Both the position numbers and the translations under genes were made by a program. 64,000 nucleotides of DNA from Chersky-840 sp963848335. Lineage in GTDB: Bacteria; Actinomycetota; Acidimicrobiia; Acidimicrobiales; UBA8190. The first letter of the stretch is position 1; each line of letters starts with the position of its first letter. Below are positions 27,871 through 37,780 of this stretch, in pieces. The notes under the pieces are model-generated. The model was not told where the DNA came from, made no database searches, and was given only the letters and a program-made list of their open reading frames with translations. The DNA lies in the NCBI GenBank assembly GCA_963848335.1, contig CAWKDD010000003.1, forward strand, positions 992,001 to 1,056,000, read 5' to 3'.

Positions 27871-29698
27871 GAGGAAGGGGCGGGGCTGACCGTCAAGGTC
27901 AGGTTGTTGAACGCGGTGCCGCCGAAGGAGAGGGTGTAGGCGACGATGTCCTGGGTGGCCACGTTGTCCGCCGTAGCCGTTGATGAGGACCTGGGCCGAC
28001 GGGGCGTAGATCTCACCGGCCAGCGTGTTCGTGGCGTTGGTGTTCGGGCTGCTCAGCACCACCTGGTCGTTGTCACCGCCGTCCTGCCACAGCAGGACGG
28101 GGTTGCTCGTGGGTGGCCGAGAGTCTGCAAGCTCGTCGACGAGAAATAGTTTCCGAGGTTGGTCTCACCGCCCTTGACATAGAAGAACACGCCGCTCCGC
28201 CGGCAGGTGAGGGCAGGCGCTGGTGGCCGTGTCCCCGCACACGTGGTCCCGACCGGACACGTCGATACCGTTCACGAACGTGTAGTCTCCCGCTGCCGAA
28301 ATTCACCGTGTCGTTGCTCTGGATGCACAGCGACGTCTGCGTGCCCGAACAGTTGACGCTTCCGGCGAACTCGTAGGGATTGCCGGCCTGGAAGGTCACT
28401 GTGGCGTTGTTCGGGATGGTCAAGCCCGACGTGTACAGCCCCGGGGGGCAGTTCATGTTGGCCTGGGTGGGCACGTCACTGAGGGTGTGGTGATGTTGGT
28501 CACCTGTTGCTGACTCGCCCACGTGAGCAGGGGATCGGTGATGCCGGTCTGAGTGGCCCCCGTGCTGATCTGCACAGGCGGATTGGGGCTCACGGTGATG
28601 TCGTTCACGGTGGTGTGCTGCCCGCTCGTGGGACAGGCCGTGAAGTTCGTGCTCGCCCCGCTCGAGCTGGTGTTGTTGCAGTTGTAGACACCGATGGCGT
28701 CGCGGGAGGGGACGTTTGTGACACGTCGACGATGCCGTGGCGTCGACACTGACGCTCGAGAAGAGCGAGAAGGACGACGAGATGGCGGCGTTGTTGCCGC
28801 CACCGGTGTTGTAACCCGAGTTGAGCACGATGGGCCCCTGGGCATTCAACTGCTCACTGGCGATCAACGTTGCCACCCAGGTTGATGTCGTTTTGAGGAC
28901 TGAGGAGCGTGACCACGCCGCAGGGCTGGTCGATGGGCGGGATGGGGACTCCCGACTGCGGGTCGCCTGAGAGCGTGAACTGGTAGGGGGCGCAGGACGC
29001 GAGCCGACACCGGAGCACCCCTGGGTGACGTTGAGGGTGACGTTCGACACCATGTAGGTGGGGGTCCAGTTGCTCCCGGTGGCGGGACAGCTGACCCCGG
29101 TGGGGATGCTCGTCGGGGTGGGCGAGATGCAGCTCACGGTGGGTGCGGGCAGGTTGGTGGAGCTCAGGTTGTCGGAGAGGATCTCGTGGCTGGCAGGTGT
29201 CGATGATCCATTGGGGCAGAACTCCCGCACCAGCTCGGGCGCAGCGCCGGAGGACGGCGTCCATGTGTAGTACGACACCGTCGCCTCGCGTGGGCGTCGT
29301 TCCCTGGAGCTGGACGCCGAGGAGGAACGTGGGTGAACCGGACAACCCCGCCGCGCTGCACGGTGCGGGTGAGGCGCTGGCGTTGGTGGTCACGACTGCC
29401 GGCGCTCTCGATGTCTCGCACGTAGTAGGAGGACGCCAGCGTCGCCGCGCTCGAGTCCGCCACCGTGCCCTGGACGGTCTGGTCGTCCTTGAGGGTGGTG
29501 ATGAGCACCATGGCGATCGCTCCCACCACCAGGGGCATGATGACCAGCACGATCAGGAGCTCGATGAGGGTGAAGCCCTCCTCGCCCTTGCGAGGGGGCC
29601 GGCGGGGACGACCGGCACGGGCGCGCTCGGAATGGCGCCCGGCGGCCCGGGCGCTCTCTGCGCGACCTGTGTCCCCCGGCTACCCCAACCATCTCCAC
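27867..29698 (-). CDS. PilW-like large minor pilin, multiply frameshifted
   Basis: The prepilin motif (EEGFTLIELLIVLVIMPLVV) is encoded near 29560-29530, followed by VQGTVADSSAATLASSYYVRD typical of PilW. Later blocks in changing frames are Ser/Thr/Asn-rich and Cys-containing, including NCPPGLYTSGLTIPNNATVT and LAGEIYAPSAQVLINGYGG. The end LTLTVSPAPSS-stop lies at 27867. The start is uncertain: MVGVAGGHRS (29698 region) is one frame away from the pilin helix. About 610 residues after repair. First gene of the minus-strand minor-pilin operon. Confidence 0.6.
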
Positions 29699-29813
29699 AT
29701 TCCCTATCTCACCATTCTCCGTGGTTTTCTCCCCACAGACAATGGGGGCCCCGTTCGTCCCCGGATTCCCTGGTACCAGGAAGACGGGGGCCGCGCCTGC
29801 GGTCAGAACGATG

Positions 29814-30960
29814 TCACCCGGGGGCTCTCTCGGCCCGCTTCCGCTCCCGGGGACGTCCAGGGGGGCGAAGTCGGCCGACGAGGCATAGCGCCGGGGCTGA
29901 CTCGACCTCTTTCGGGTAGAGGCTCACCCGAAGAGCCGTCTCGTAGTCGATGAGGTCCTCGGCCATCAGGTCGTTGAGCCCCATCTCGAGGGTCTGCATG
30001 CCCTCGGACTGGTGGGTGGACACGACGTTGCGGAGCTGGCGGGTCTTGCCCTCGCGCACCAGGTTCCGCACGGCGTGATTGGCGATCAGCACCTCGTAGG
30101 CCGCCACCAGGCCACCGCCGATGCGCGGGACGAGCCGCTGGTAGATGACCCCCTCGAGCGTCGACGCCAGCTGTACCTGGATCTGCTCACGCCGGTCCGA
30201 GGGGAAGATGTCCACGATGCGGTCGATGGCCTGGGCGCTGTCGTTGGTGTGAAGCGTGGCGAACACCAGATGCCCGGTCTCGGCGATGGTCAACGTGGTG
30301 GCGATGCTCTCCTGGTCGCGCATCTCCCCCACCAGCAGCACGTCGGGGTCCTCGCGCAGCACCGAGCGCAGGGCACGGGTGAAAGACTCGGTGTCGGTTC
30401 CCACCTCGCGCTGGCTGACGGCCGAGCGGTGGTTGGCGTGGACGTACTCGATGGGGTCCTCGATGGTGACGATATGGCAGCGCCGGTACCGGTTGATGTA
30501 GTCGATCATCGCCGCCAAGGTGGTCGACTTCCCCGATCCGGTCGGGCCGGTCACGATGACGAGCCCCATGGGCAGCTCCACCAGGGATTCGATGGCCGGG
30601 GGGAGCCCGAGCTGCGCGAACCCGGGGATCTCGAAGGGGATGATGCGCAGCGCCAGGGAGCAGGTGTCGCGTTGGTGGAAGGCGTTGCACCGGAGCCGGG
30701 CCCGCTGCCTCCAGCTGAAGGCGAAGTCGATCTCGCGCTCGACCTCGTAACGCGCTACGAGATCGGGCCCGATGACCTCCTTGACGATCCGCTCGACGGA
30801 GATCGGGCTGAGCATCTCCCCGCCGGCGGCCGGGCGCATCTCTCCGTCCACGCGGATGAGCGGCAGGGGCACCTGCGGTGAGGAGGAGGTCGGTGCCGCG
30901 CAAATGCCACAGCTCTTCGAGCCACGAGTCGATCTCCGCGGTGCTGCGGCTGGTGGGCAT
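29814..30960 (-). CDS. pilT: Type IV pilus retraction ATPase PilT, frameshifted near the N-terminus
   Basis: Core in one frame from 30872: Walker A GPTGSGKSTT, IVTIEDPIEYVH, Walker B DPDVLLVGEMRD, His box LVFATLHTNDSAQ, and the PilT-specific AIRNLIRE-like motif HAVRNLVREGK. The N-terminal PAS-like start (MPTSRSTAEIDSWLEELWHL, RGTDLLLTAG) lies in another frame from 30960 and joins PLPLIRVDGEMRP near 30873. PilT removes pilins and drives twitching motility. 116 bases separate it from the minor-pilin operon. Confidence 0.9.
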
Positions 30961-30988
30961 GAGCGGCGTCGTTTGTTACGCGGGGGCG

Positions 30989-31531
30989 TTACTGGGCATG
31001 GCAGACGTCCTCCTCGGGACGATGCGCTCGAGCGCCCGTGGCGATTGCGACCGGCGTCGCGCCCACCACCTTCTCACACGCGGTTACCACGTCACCACCC
31101 TGTTCGACCGCCAGCGACGCCCACGGTCCGAAGGGCCGTTCCGAGGCGACACCCGCCACTACCAGGGGTGTGCCCCGGTGCAGGGCGCAGATCACGCCGA
31201 GCTCGGCCTGGCAGGGCTCGCTCAGGGGTCGCGCCCGCACCGTCACCACCACGTCGAACCCGACGTCGAGAGGACAGTCCCTGCCCTCGACGAGGGCGTT
31301 GCAGGGAAAGGCCGGCTCGCCCGGTTCGTGACAGCGCAGGACCCGGCACCCGGCCGCCTCGAGCTCGGTGGCGGACTGCTCGATGGCCCAGTCGTCTGTC
31401 CCCACCACCAGCACCGTGGGCGGCTCGGTCCGAGGCTCTTCCCCGGAGGAACCCGCCACCGGGGTGAGCCAGGCGCCCCTCAACGACCTCACCGCAGCGG
31501 CCACGATCCGAGTCTGTCCCACCCAGACCAC
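30989..31531 (-). CDS. Conserved-looking protein of unknown function upstream of pilT
   Basis: About 180 residues. The central part has alternating hydrophobic strands and helices, as in nucleotide-binding-like folds: TVLVVGTDDWAIEQSA, GCRVLRCHEPGEPAFPC, DVVVTVRARP, GTPLVVAG. Two Cys (CHEPGEPAFPC) and PLDVGFDVVV stand out. The frame is intact. It ends 28 bases before the pilT start on the same strand, so they may be co-transcribed. I do not recognise the family. Confidence 0.6.
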   Translation of the reverse strand: MVWVGQTRIVAAAVRSLRGAWLTPVAGSSGEEPRTEPPTVLVVGTDDWAIEQSATELEAAGCRVLRCHEPGEPAFPCNALVEGRDCPLDVGFDVVVTVRARPLSEPCQAELGVICALHRGTPLVVAGVASERPFGPWASLAVEQGGDVVTACEKVVGATPVAIATGARAHRPEEDVCHAQ

Positions 31532-31699
31532 CCCCCGACCTACAGGGGATCAACCCCCTCCCAACTTGCCCGGGGCGCCGGGCCGACAGGCGGGAGATAG
31601 GGTTCGGAAAGTGGGTGCCCCACCCTTCACATAGGAGGGAGGGTGCCACTACCCTGAGTGGTAAGGCCGGTGGTCGTAGTGGCGGGGGAAGACGAGACG

Positions 31700-32446
31700 A
31701 TGGTGACGAAGACGGGATTGGCGGAATCTGTCCGTTCCACATCGGTGCCGGGCCGGTCCGTGGGCAAGCTCCTCGTGGTCGACGACGATCCCGAGGTCAG
31801 GGGCATGCTCAGCCGCCTGCTCGAGGTGGAGGGCTACAAGGTCACCGAGGCCACCACCGGGGCCGAGGCCATCGGCAGCCTGAGCAACGGCCAGCCCGAC
31901 CTGGTCATCCTCGACGTCATGCTGACCACCGAGGACGGATTCGACGTCCTGGCCGCCATCCGCCGCACCAGCGACGTGCCGGTGATCCTGGTCACGGCCA
32001 AGGGCCTGGAGGCCGACCGCGTCCTGGGCCTCAAGCTCGGCGCCGACGACTACGTGGTGAAGCCCTTCTCCCCGGCCGAGCTGGCCGCCCGGGTGGGCAC
32101 CGTCCTGCGCCGCAGCGGGTCGAACCGCACGTCGGCCTCGACCGGGACGCTCGAGTTCGGCGACCTCGTCATCGACACCCTGGCCCGCGAGATCAGGGTG
32201 TCGGACAGGCTCGTGGAGACCACGGCCAAGGAATTCGCCCTCCTGGCGTTCCTGGCGGGGTCGCCCCGGCAGGTCTTCACCCGCGAGCAGCTGCTGGCCC
32301 AGGTGTGGGACTCCTCCTCCGAATGGCAGGACGCCGGCACAGTCACCGAGCACATCCGTCGCATCCGCCGCAAGATCGAGGCAGACCCCGACAGCCCCCG
32401 GTGGGTACGGACCGTCCGGGGCGTGGGTTACCGCTTCGAGCCCTGA
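31700..32446 (+). CDS. OmpR/PhoB-family response regulator
   Basis: About 248 residues from the ATG at 31700 (GTG 31658 also possible). Receiver domain: DDD cluster in LLVVDDDPEVRG, phospho-acceptor D72 in LVILDVML, switch Thr in ILVTAKG and Lys in VVKPFSP. C-terminal winged helix: TAKEFALLAFLAGSPRQVFTREQLLAQVW and IRRIRRKIEADP. Convergent with the hybrid kinase; the stops are one base apart. No classical sensor kinase follows, so the partner may be the hybrid kinase. Confidence 0.93.
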   Translation: MVTKTGLAESVRSTSVPGRSVGKLLVVDDDPEVRGMLSRLLEVEGYKVTEATTGAEAIGSLSNGQPDLVILDVMLTTEDGFDVLAAIRRTSDVPVILVTAKGLEADRVLGLKLGADDYVVKPFSPAELAARVGTVLRRSGSNRTSASTGTLEFGDLVIDTLAREIRVSDRLVETTAKEFALLAFLAGSPRQVFTREQLLAQVWDSSSEWQDAGTVTEHIRRIRRKIEADPDSPRWVRTVRGVGYRFEP

Positions 32447-32452
32447 TTCAGG
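32442..32452. terminator. Palindrome spanning both stop codons of the two-component pair
   Basis: CCTGA-T-TCAGG is a perfect 11-base palindrome containing the stop of the response regulator (32444-32446) and the stop of the opposing kinase (32448-32450). It is too short to be a strong terminator alone; it resembles the hairpin at 1925-1947. Confidence 0.35.
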
Positions 32453-35400
32453 CCCCGCTCGCCTCGGCGCGCAGGTGGTCTGCGGCCGCCCGGCTCTTGC
32501 GGTCGGCGGCGGCGAGATCGAGAGCCCGACGGGCGCGTCGCCCGAGCTGGGTGGGCGTGAAGGGCTTGGGCAGCAGGTCGGCGTCGGGGTCGAGGGGATG
32601 ACGTTCCAACGCTCCTTCGTCGAGATGCCCGGAGACGAAGAGCACGGCGAGGGTCGGCCACAGCTCGACCAGTGAGTCGGCGAGCTCCACGCCGTTCATC
32701 TCGGGCATGACGACGTCGGTGACGAGCAGGTCGACAGCCCGCCCGAGCGAGTGCGCCACCGCCAGGGCCTCGACGCCGTTGGCGGCGGCCAGCACCAGGT
32801 AGCCCCGCTCCTCGAGCTCGCGCACGGCCAGGCGCCTCAGCTCGTCCTCGTCTTCGACGACGAGCACCAGTTCGTCGCCGACGCTCGAGTCCTGCTCGGG
32901 AAGGGCGTCCCTGAGGGCGGCTTCGTCGTCCTCGACGGCAGGGAACCACAAGGTGATGGTCGTGCCCCGGCCCGGGGCCGTGTCCACGCTCACCTGGCCT
33001 CCGGCCTGGGTCACCATGGCGTGCACCGCGGCCAGCCCGAGCCCGGTTCCCTTGGCCATTCCCTTGGTGGTGTAGAAGGGCTCGAAGCAGTGCTCGGCGG
33101 TGTCCTCGTCCATCCCCGTCCCGGTGTCGGAGACGGCCAGGGCCACGATGCGTTGCGGAGCGGGCAGGTCGGACCCCACGACGCGCGTCCTGATCACGAG
33201 ACGGCCACCTTTGGGCATGGCGTCGCGTGCATTGATGGCCAGGTTAAGCACGGCGCGCTCGATGTCGGTGGGATCGACGAGGATGCGCCCGCCGGGGTCG
33301 GGGGGAACCAGCTCGAGCTGCACGTCCTCACCCATGACGCGCACCAGCATGGGCTCCATGCCCCGCACGATGCTGTCGGGGTCGACGACCACCGGTTGGC
33401 CGACCTGGCGGTGCCCGATGGCCAGCAGCTGGCTGGTGAGCGCGGCGGCGCGGTCACCGGCGCGCTGGATCGCCTCCACCTCGGTGACGAGCGGGTCGGC
33501 GGGGTCGATCCTGCGCAACAGGATCTCGCTGCACCCGAGGATCACGGTGAGAAGGTTGTTGAAGTCGTGCGCCACACCGCCGGCGAGGCGGGCCATGGCG
33601 CCGAGGCGCTCCGCCTGCTGGAACTGCTCGAGCATGCGCTGGCGCTCGGTCACGTCCTCGGCCACCGCCAGGATCCCCGTCACCGACCCTTCGTGGTCGA
33701 GCAGCGGGGCGGTGGACACCGACAGCTGGAGCAGCTCGTGGTCGCGCAACGCGGCGAGCTGCACCCCGACCGTCGCCTCTCCGTGTCTGGTCCGGTCCCA
33801 CAGTCGGGCCAGGGCCGAGGTGGCGACCTCGTCGGCGGCGGGGATGCGCAGTGCGCCGTCGGAGCGAGCAGCGGCAGAGTCGTCCCAACCCAGCAACGAA
33901 CCCGCCGCACCGTTCCACCACCGGGCCGCGCCGTGGAGGTCGAGCTCGGCGATGGCCAGGGGCGACGACTCCACCACCGCCTGGAGCCGCTGCTCGTTGC
34001 CCTGAACCGCCTGATACAGACGGGCGTTGTCGAGAGCCACCGTCGCCATCTGGGCCAGGAGGACGAGAACCGACTCGTCCTCGGCATTGAAGGCGCGTCC
34101 TCGTCCGAGCACGACGATGACCCGGTTGCGCGTCGCGGTCGAGTCGACGAGCGGAACCGCCATCCACGGCACGTTCCCGTCCGAGGGAGCCGGACCGGCC
34201 AGCACCGTGGCGAGATCGGCCCCTTCGTCGCCGGCGCCGGAGCTGCGCAGCGGCCGGTTGGCGGCCGCGACGAGCCGGCTGGCGGCGTCGACGGCGGCAG
34301 CGACGGTGTCGGGCAGCCCGGTCGGTGCGCTCACCTCCACCTCCGCCCCCGTTCCCCCCGCCTTGGAGGGGCCTCCGGTCGGCGCCAGCGCGCCGGAGGG
34401 CAGCACCACCACCACGGCCTGCTCGGCGTCGAGGACGCGCCGGGCGTGCTCGGACAGCACCCGCAGGACCTGCGGCTCGGCGAGCGGCGCGTTGACGGCC
34501 AACGCGGCTTCCATCAGCCGGCGCAACTGGGCGGCGTGACGCGTGGCCGCCTGCTCGGCCTGCCGGCTCTCACCCCACAGCAGGACGCGCTCGATGGCGA
34601 TGGCGACCCGCTCGGCCAGTCCCGCCGCCGTCTCGAGGTCCGAGCGACGGTAGCCGCGCCGGCCCGGGCCGGTGACGAAGCTCAGCGCGCCGAAGGCCAG
34701 GCCGCGCAGGTGGACGGGAACCACCAGCATCGACTCGATCTCCGAGTCGGTCTCGGTCTCGCGGTATCCGCCCGGAAGAGCCGGCTCCCCCCCGTGGGGC
34801 GGGCCCTCACGGCGGGTATGGATGACCACCTCGGGCCTCCCGTTGGCCAGCACCCGCCGCACCAAGGTGTCACCGTCGGGGTGCGGGTGGCGAGTCCGGG
34901 CCCTGTCCCAGCGCCCCTCGGCGCCGTCGGCGACCCGGCGCAGCGTTCCCTTGTCGTCGACCACGTCGACGGCGAACCAGTCGGCGAAACCCGGCACGAC
35001 GACCTCGACGAGCCGCACCATGGCCTCGTCGTAGGACTCCAGGGCGGTGGCGAGCACGTCACCGGCACGAGCCAGGATGGCGACGTGTTGCCGGGCGTGC
35101 TCGGCGCCCAGTCTGCTGCGGCGCTCGGCCTCGTCGAGCCGGGCCCGCTCGATGGACGCCGCGGAGCGGTCCGCCACGAGCTGGAGCAGCTGGAGATCGC
35201 GATCCTGGAAACGGTGCCGGACGCGGGTGCCCACCTGGACGACCCCGATGACCTGACCCCCGACCAGCAAGGGGGCCGCCACGAGCGAGGACACCCGCTG
35301 GCGCAGCAGCGGCGCCGTCTCGGTCGCCTCGGCGACGTCGTTGACGATCACGGCCTGGGCGCGCGACGCCACCTCACCCACGACCCCCTGGCCCACCCTG

Positions 35401-35969
35401 ACCTCGAGCCCGTCGGTCACGCGTGCGTCGAGGCCGTAGGACGCCCTGACCGTGAGGCTCGCCCCGTCCGCGGTCACGAGGAAGATGGTGGCGACATCCC
35501 CGCCCACCACCCGACCCGTGCGGGCCAGCAGCTCGTCGAGGAGCTCGTCGAGGGGGAGGAAGGAGAGGCCGGGGTCAGTGACCGACTGGATGGACCTCAG
35601 GGCCACACCGGCGTCATGGAGCCCGAGTCGGATCCGGTGCTCGGCCACGCGCCGGAACACGAGGATGACGATCACCATGACGGCGCTGGCGAAGACGAAC
35701 AGCCACGCCAGGGTGCGGTTGACGGTGACGAAGTGGAAGATGACGAACGAGAACAGGGCCCAGGCCACGACCAGGGCGGCCTCGCCCAGGAAGGTGTGAC
35801 GGCCGAGGGCCTGGTGCAGCAGGCGGTCGGCCTCGGGCCCGTGATCGTCGGGCACGATGGCGGCGGGGTCCGCCGGCGTCGAGTCCCAGCTGGGGGCGCC
35901 CGCTTCGTGCTCAGGCCGGCCGAGCAAGCTGGCCAGGCGCCCCGTCCTCGGTGACTTCGGGCGGCTCAC
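32448..35969 (-). CDS. Hybrid sensor histidine kinase: 2 TM, three GAF-like, PAS, HisKA, HATPase, REC
   Basis: 1173 residues. Two adjacent membrane helices (about 62-107), then a GAF (about 130-280, with SLVAAPLLVGGQVIGVVQVG), a second GAF (about 300-450), a third GAF-like block (about 480-650), a PAS (about 660-785), HisKA with H801 in GGVAHDFNNLLT, HATPase with NLAINARDAMPKGG, DTGTGMD and GTGLGLA, and a C-terminal receiver with D1085 in LLVTDVVMPEMNG. The last domain allows intramolecular phosphotransfer. Ligands unknown; three GAFs suggest integration of small-molecule or redox signals. It is the longest uninterrupted gene here and shows no indels. Confidence 0.93.
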   Translation of the reverse strand: MSRPKSPRTGRLASLLGRPEHEAGAPSWDSTPADPAAIVPDDHGPEADRLLHQALGRHTFLGEAALVVAWALFSFVIFHFVTVNRTLAWLFVFASAVMVIVILVFRRVAEHRIRLGLHDAGVALRSIQSVTDPGLSFLPLDELLDELLARTGRVVGGDVATIFLVTADGASLTVRASYGLDARVTDGLEVRVGQGVVGEVASRAQAVIVNDVAEATETAPLLRQRVSSLVAAPLLVGGQVIGVVQVGTRVRHRFQDRDLQLLQLVADRSAASIERARLDEAERRSRLGAEHARQHVAILARAGDVLATALESYDEAMVRLVEVVVPGFADWFAVDVVDDKGTLRRVADGAEGRWDRARTRHPHPDGDTLVRRVLANGRPEVVIHTRREGPPHGGEPALPGGYRETETDSEIESMLVVPVHLRGLAFGALSFVTGPGRRGYRRSDLETAAGLAERVAIAIERVLLWGESRQAEQAATRHAAQLRRLMEAALAVNAPLAEPQVLRVLSEHARRVLDAEQAVVVVLPSGALAPTGGPSKAGGTGAEVEVSAPTGLPDTVAAAVDAASRLVAAANRPLRSSGAGDEGADLATVLAGPAPSDGNVPWMAVPLVDSTATRNRVIVVLGRGRAFNAEDESVLVLLAQMATVALDNARLYQAVQGNEQRLQAVVESSPLAIAELDLHGAARWWNGAAGSLLGWDDSAAARSDGALRIPAADEVATSALARLWDRTRHGEATVGVQLAALRDHELLQLSVSTAPLLDHEGSVTGILAVAEDVTERQRMLEQFQQAERLGAMARLAGGVAHDFNNLLTVILGCSEILLRRIDPADPLVTEVEAIQRAGDRAAALTSQLLAIGHRQVGQPVVVDPDSIVRGMEPMLVRVMGEDVQLELVPPDPGGRILVDPTDIERAVLNLAINARDAMPKGGRLVIRTRVVGSDLPAPQRIVALAVSDTGTGMDEDTAEHCFEPFYTTKGMAKGTGLGLAAVHAMVTQAGGQVSVDTAPGRGTTITLWFPAVEDDEAALRDALPEQDSSVGDELVLVVEDEDELRRLAVRELEERGYLVLAAANGVEALAVAHSLGRAVDLLVTDVVMPEMNGVELADSLVELWPTLAVLFVSGHLDEGALERHPLDPDADLLPKPFTPTQLGRRARRALDLAAADRKSRAAADHLRAEASGA

Positions 35970-36024
35970 TGAGTGACAAGCCTACCTGCGGTTTCTCCCC
36001 AAGTCCGGGCCGATGCCCGGTCAC

Positions 36025-36059
36025 GGCGCCTGCACCCGGGACCGCCCGGTGCAGGCGCC
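36025..36059. terminator. Strong GC-rich hairpin
   Basis: Arms GGCGCCTGCACC and GGTGCAGGCGCC pair perfectly over 12 bp and extend by a further GGG/CCC with one bulge; loop ACCG. It lies 10 bases past the stop of the GH26-like gene and upstream of the kinase, both on the minus strand. A smaller hairpin, CCGGGC-CGAT-GCCCGG, follows at 36005-36020. Likely the terminator of the GH26-like gene. Confidence 0.7.
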
Positions 36060-36069
36060 GTCACCGCTT

Positions 36070-37542
36070 TCACCCGTGCCTGTTGTGCCTCGACGTGGTC
36101 CGATGGCTGGCGTGCCCGGTGCCACCCGAGGAGTGGCCGCCTCCCACCGAGACGGTCACCGAACGGCTCGCCGTCCCGACGCCGGCCGAGTTGTAGGCCG
36201 CCACGTAGTAGGTGTGGGAACCGGCCGGGACGCCGGTGTCCTGGTACGACGTCACCACCGGCAGGGGCCAACCCGGCCATGCGATCTCCTGGCCGTCCCG
36301 GAACACATCGTCTCCCATGGTGCTCTTCCCGTTGGTCCACGAGACGGTCACCGTGCTCCCGCTCACCGAGGCCGTGACGCCGGTCGGCGCCACCGGGGTG
36401 CTCGTCGTGGTTTGGGTGACCCGGGCTGCGGTGGTGGTGGTCGTGGGTGCCACCGTCGTCGGCGGCGCCGGCGCCCTGGTGGTGGTCGGGGACGCCGTGG
36501 TGGTGGTCACCTTGGGTGCGGTGGTGGTGGACACCTTGGGTGCGGTGGTCGGCGGCACCGGCGGCTTGGTGGTGGTCGGGGACGCCGTGGTGGTCGGAGG
36601 TATCACCACCGATGTGCCGGTCCCGTCGAAGTCCGCCTTGAAGGCCGCCTCGGACTGCGGGAACTCGGTGATGTCCGAGTTGATCGATCCGTCATAGCTG
36701 AAGTACGCCTCCAGGGCGAAGTCGTTGGCGGGGTTGTTCACGATGCCGGCCACGCTGTTGATGTAGGCCGGGTCGTCGGACCCGTTGAGCCCCCACTCGG
36801 GGATCGCAGCGGGAATTCCTTGGCCCTGGGCGAACGTCGCCACCGCCTGGATGTCCGCCGCGTATCCGGGGAAGTCGTACATGTCGACGCCGATCATGTT
36901 GACCTCGGAGTTGCCCGGGTACTCGCTCTGCCACGTGAGACCGGGGGCCGAATTGGTGTCGCCCCCGTTCGGGTTGTACATCATCTGGAAGTCACTGCCG
37001 GCAACGGAGCGAAAACCGGCCACCACCGTGTCGAACGCAGCGTCGAAGCTCGCCGCGGTGGGGAAGGCCAGCTGGTTCCAGCTCTGGAACCAGCCGTCGA
37101 GATTCTGGTTGTTCTCCCACATCACCCTGATGATGGCGTGGGACTGGCCGGCGGAGACGAGCTGCTTCCCCATGGCCGCCGCCTGGGCCTCGGTGCAGGC
37201 GCCCACGGCCAGCATGAGCGTCCCCCCGGCGGGAACCGGTGGGGAGGACGTGTAGCTGCAGTAGTCGGACCCGTAGGCGTAGTCCGACCACACCTGCTGC
37301 GTGACGCCGAGGCTCGACGCCGACACCGTGCCGTTGACCCACAGGCCCACGAGTGGCGAAGACGATGCCCCCGAGCTGGCCAGAGCGGCCTTGGCCACGA
37401 ACAGGCCACCGACCGAGGCGAGCACGAGCGCCAGACACGCCAGTGTGCCCGCCAGGGCCCGGGGCGCTGCGGCGATGCGACGAGCCAAGTCGTCCCGGCG
37501 AGCCGCCCAACGAAGCTGTGGTGTGGTCTTTGCTGTGTCCAC
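36070..37542 (-). CDS. Secreted GH26-like glycosidase with C-terminal FN3 domain (paralogue 3)
   Basis: 490 residues from the GTG at 37542, preceded by GGGAAGAG; a longer frame starts at 37623. A membrane/signal segment (about 30-55) leads to a GH26-like domain that is the most divergent of the four: acid/base E143 in IIRVMWENNQ and nucleophile E249 in PAAIPEWGLNG, YNPNGGD in place of WNPN. A Thr/Pro-rich linker (about 60 residues) and a fibronectin type III-like domain (VAPTGVTASVSGSTVTVSW ... YYVAAYNSAG) complete it. The FN3 may bind cell wall or substrate. Confidence 0.8.
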   Translation of the reverse strand: MDTAKTTPQLRWAARRDDLARRIAAAPRALAGTLACLALVLASVGGLFVAKAALASSGASSSPLVGLWVNGTVSASSLGVTQQVWSDYAYGSDYCSYTSSPPVPAGGTLMLAVGACTEAQAAAMGKQLVSAGQSHAIIRVMWENNQNLDGWFQSWNQLAFPTAASFDAAFDTVVAGFRSVAGSDFQMMYNPNGGDTNSAPGLTWQSEYPGNSEVNMIGVDMYDFPGYAADIQAVATFAQGQGIPAAIPEWGLNGSDDPAYINSVAGIVNNPANDFALEAYFSYDGSINSDITEFPQSEAAFKADFDGTGTSVVIPPTTTASPTTTKPPVPPTTAPKVSTTTAPKVTTTTASPTTTRAPAPPTTVAPTTTTTAARVTQTTTSTPVAPTGVTASVSGSTVTVSWTNGKSTMGDDVFRDGQEIAWPGWPLPVVTSYQDTGVPAGSHTYYVAAYNSAGVGTASRSVTVSVGGGHSSGGTGHASHRTTSRHNRHG

Positions 37543-37722
37543 GATCTCTTCCCCCCCGACACCGGATGCGAAGCGACGCGAAGGGCCAGACCGAGACTCG
37601 GACTTGCTCCCCCGCCGATTCACAACCCGGCTGCTGTGCGACTCCTCTGTTCAGAGGATCCGCTTCTTCCCTGGTTGTTGTCTCTTGCGTGATCGTGTTT
37701 CTGTGTACGCCTTCGTCAATTG

Positions 37723-37750
37723 CTATCGGCGCCCTGCGCGCCGAACTTGG
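37723..37750 (-). promoter_or_regulatory. Sigma-28-like promoter upstream of GH26-like paralogue 3
   Basis: Minus strand: CCAA, 16 nt, GCCGATAG (37730-37723). It lies about 180 nt before the chosen GTG (100 nt before the longer start), so it would give a leadered transcript. The -35 differs from the others by one base. Confidence 0.35.
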
Positions 37751-37780
37751 ACAAGGGCAACGCAACGATCCGTGAGCTGA

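Noticed and set aside
32751..35954. 1067-residue frame on the plus strand
   Set aside because: Antisense shadow of the histidine kinase; no domains, Gly/His/Arg-rich composition typical of high-GC reverse frames.
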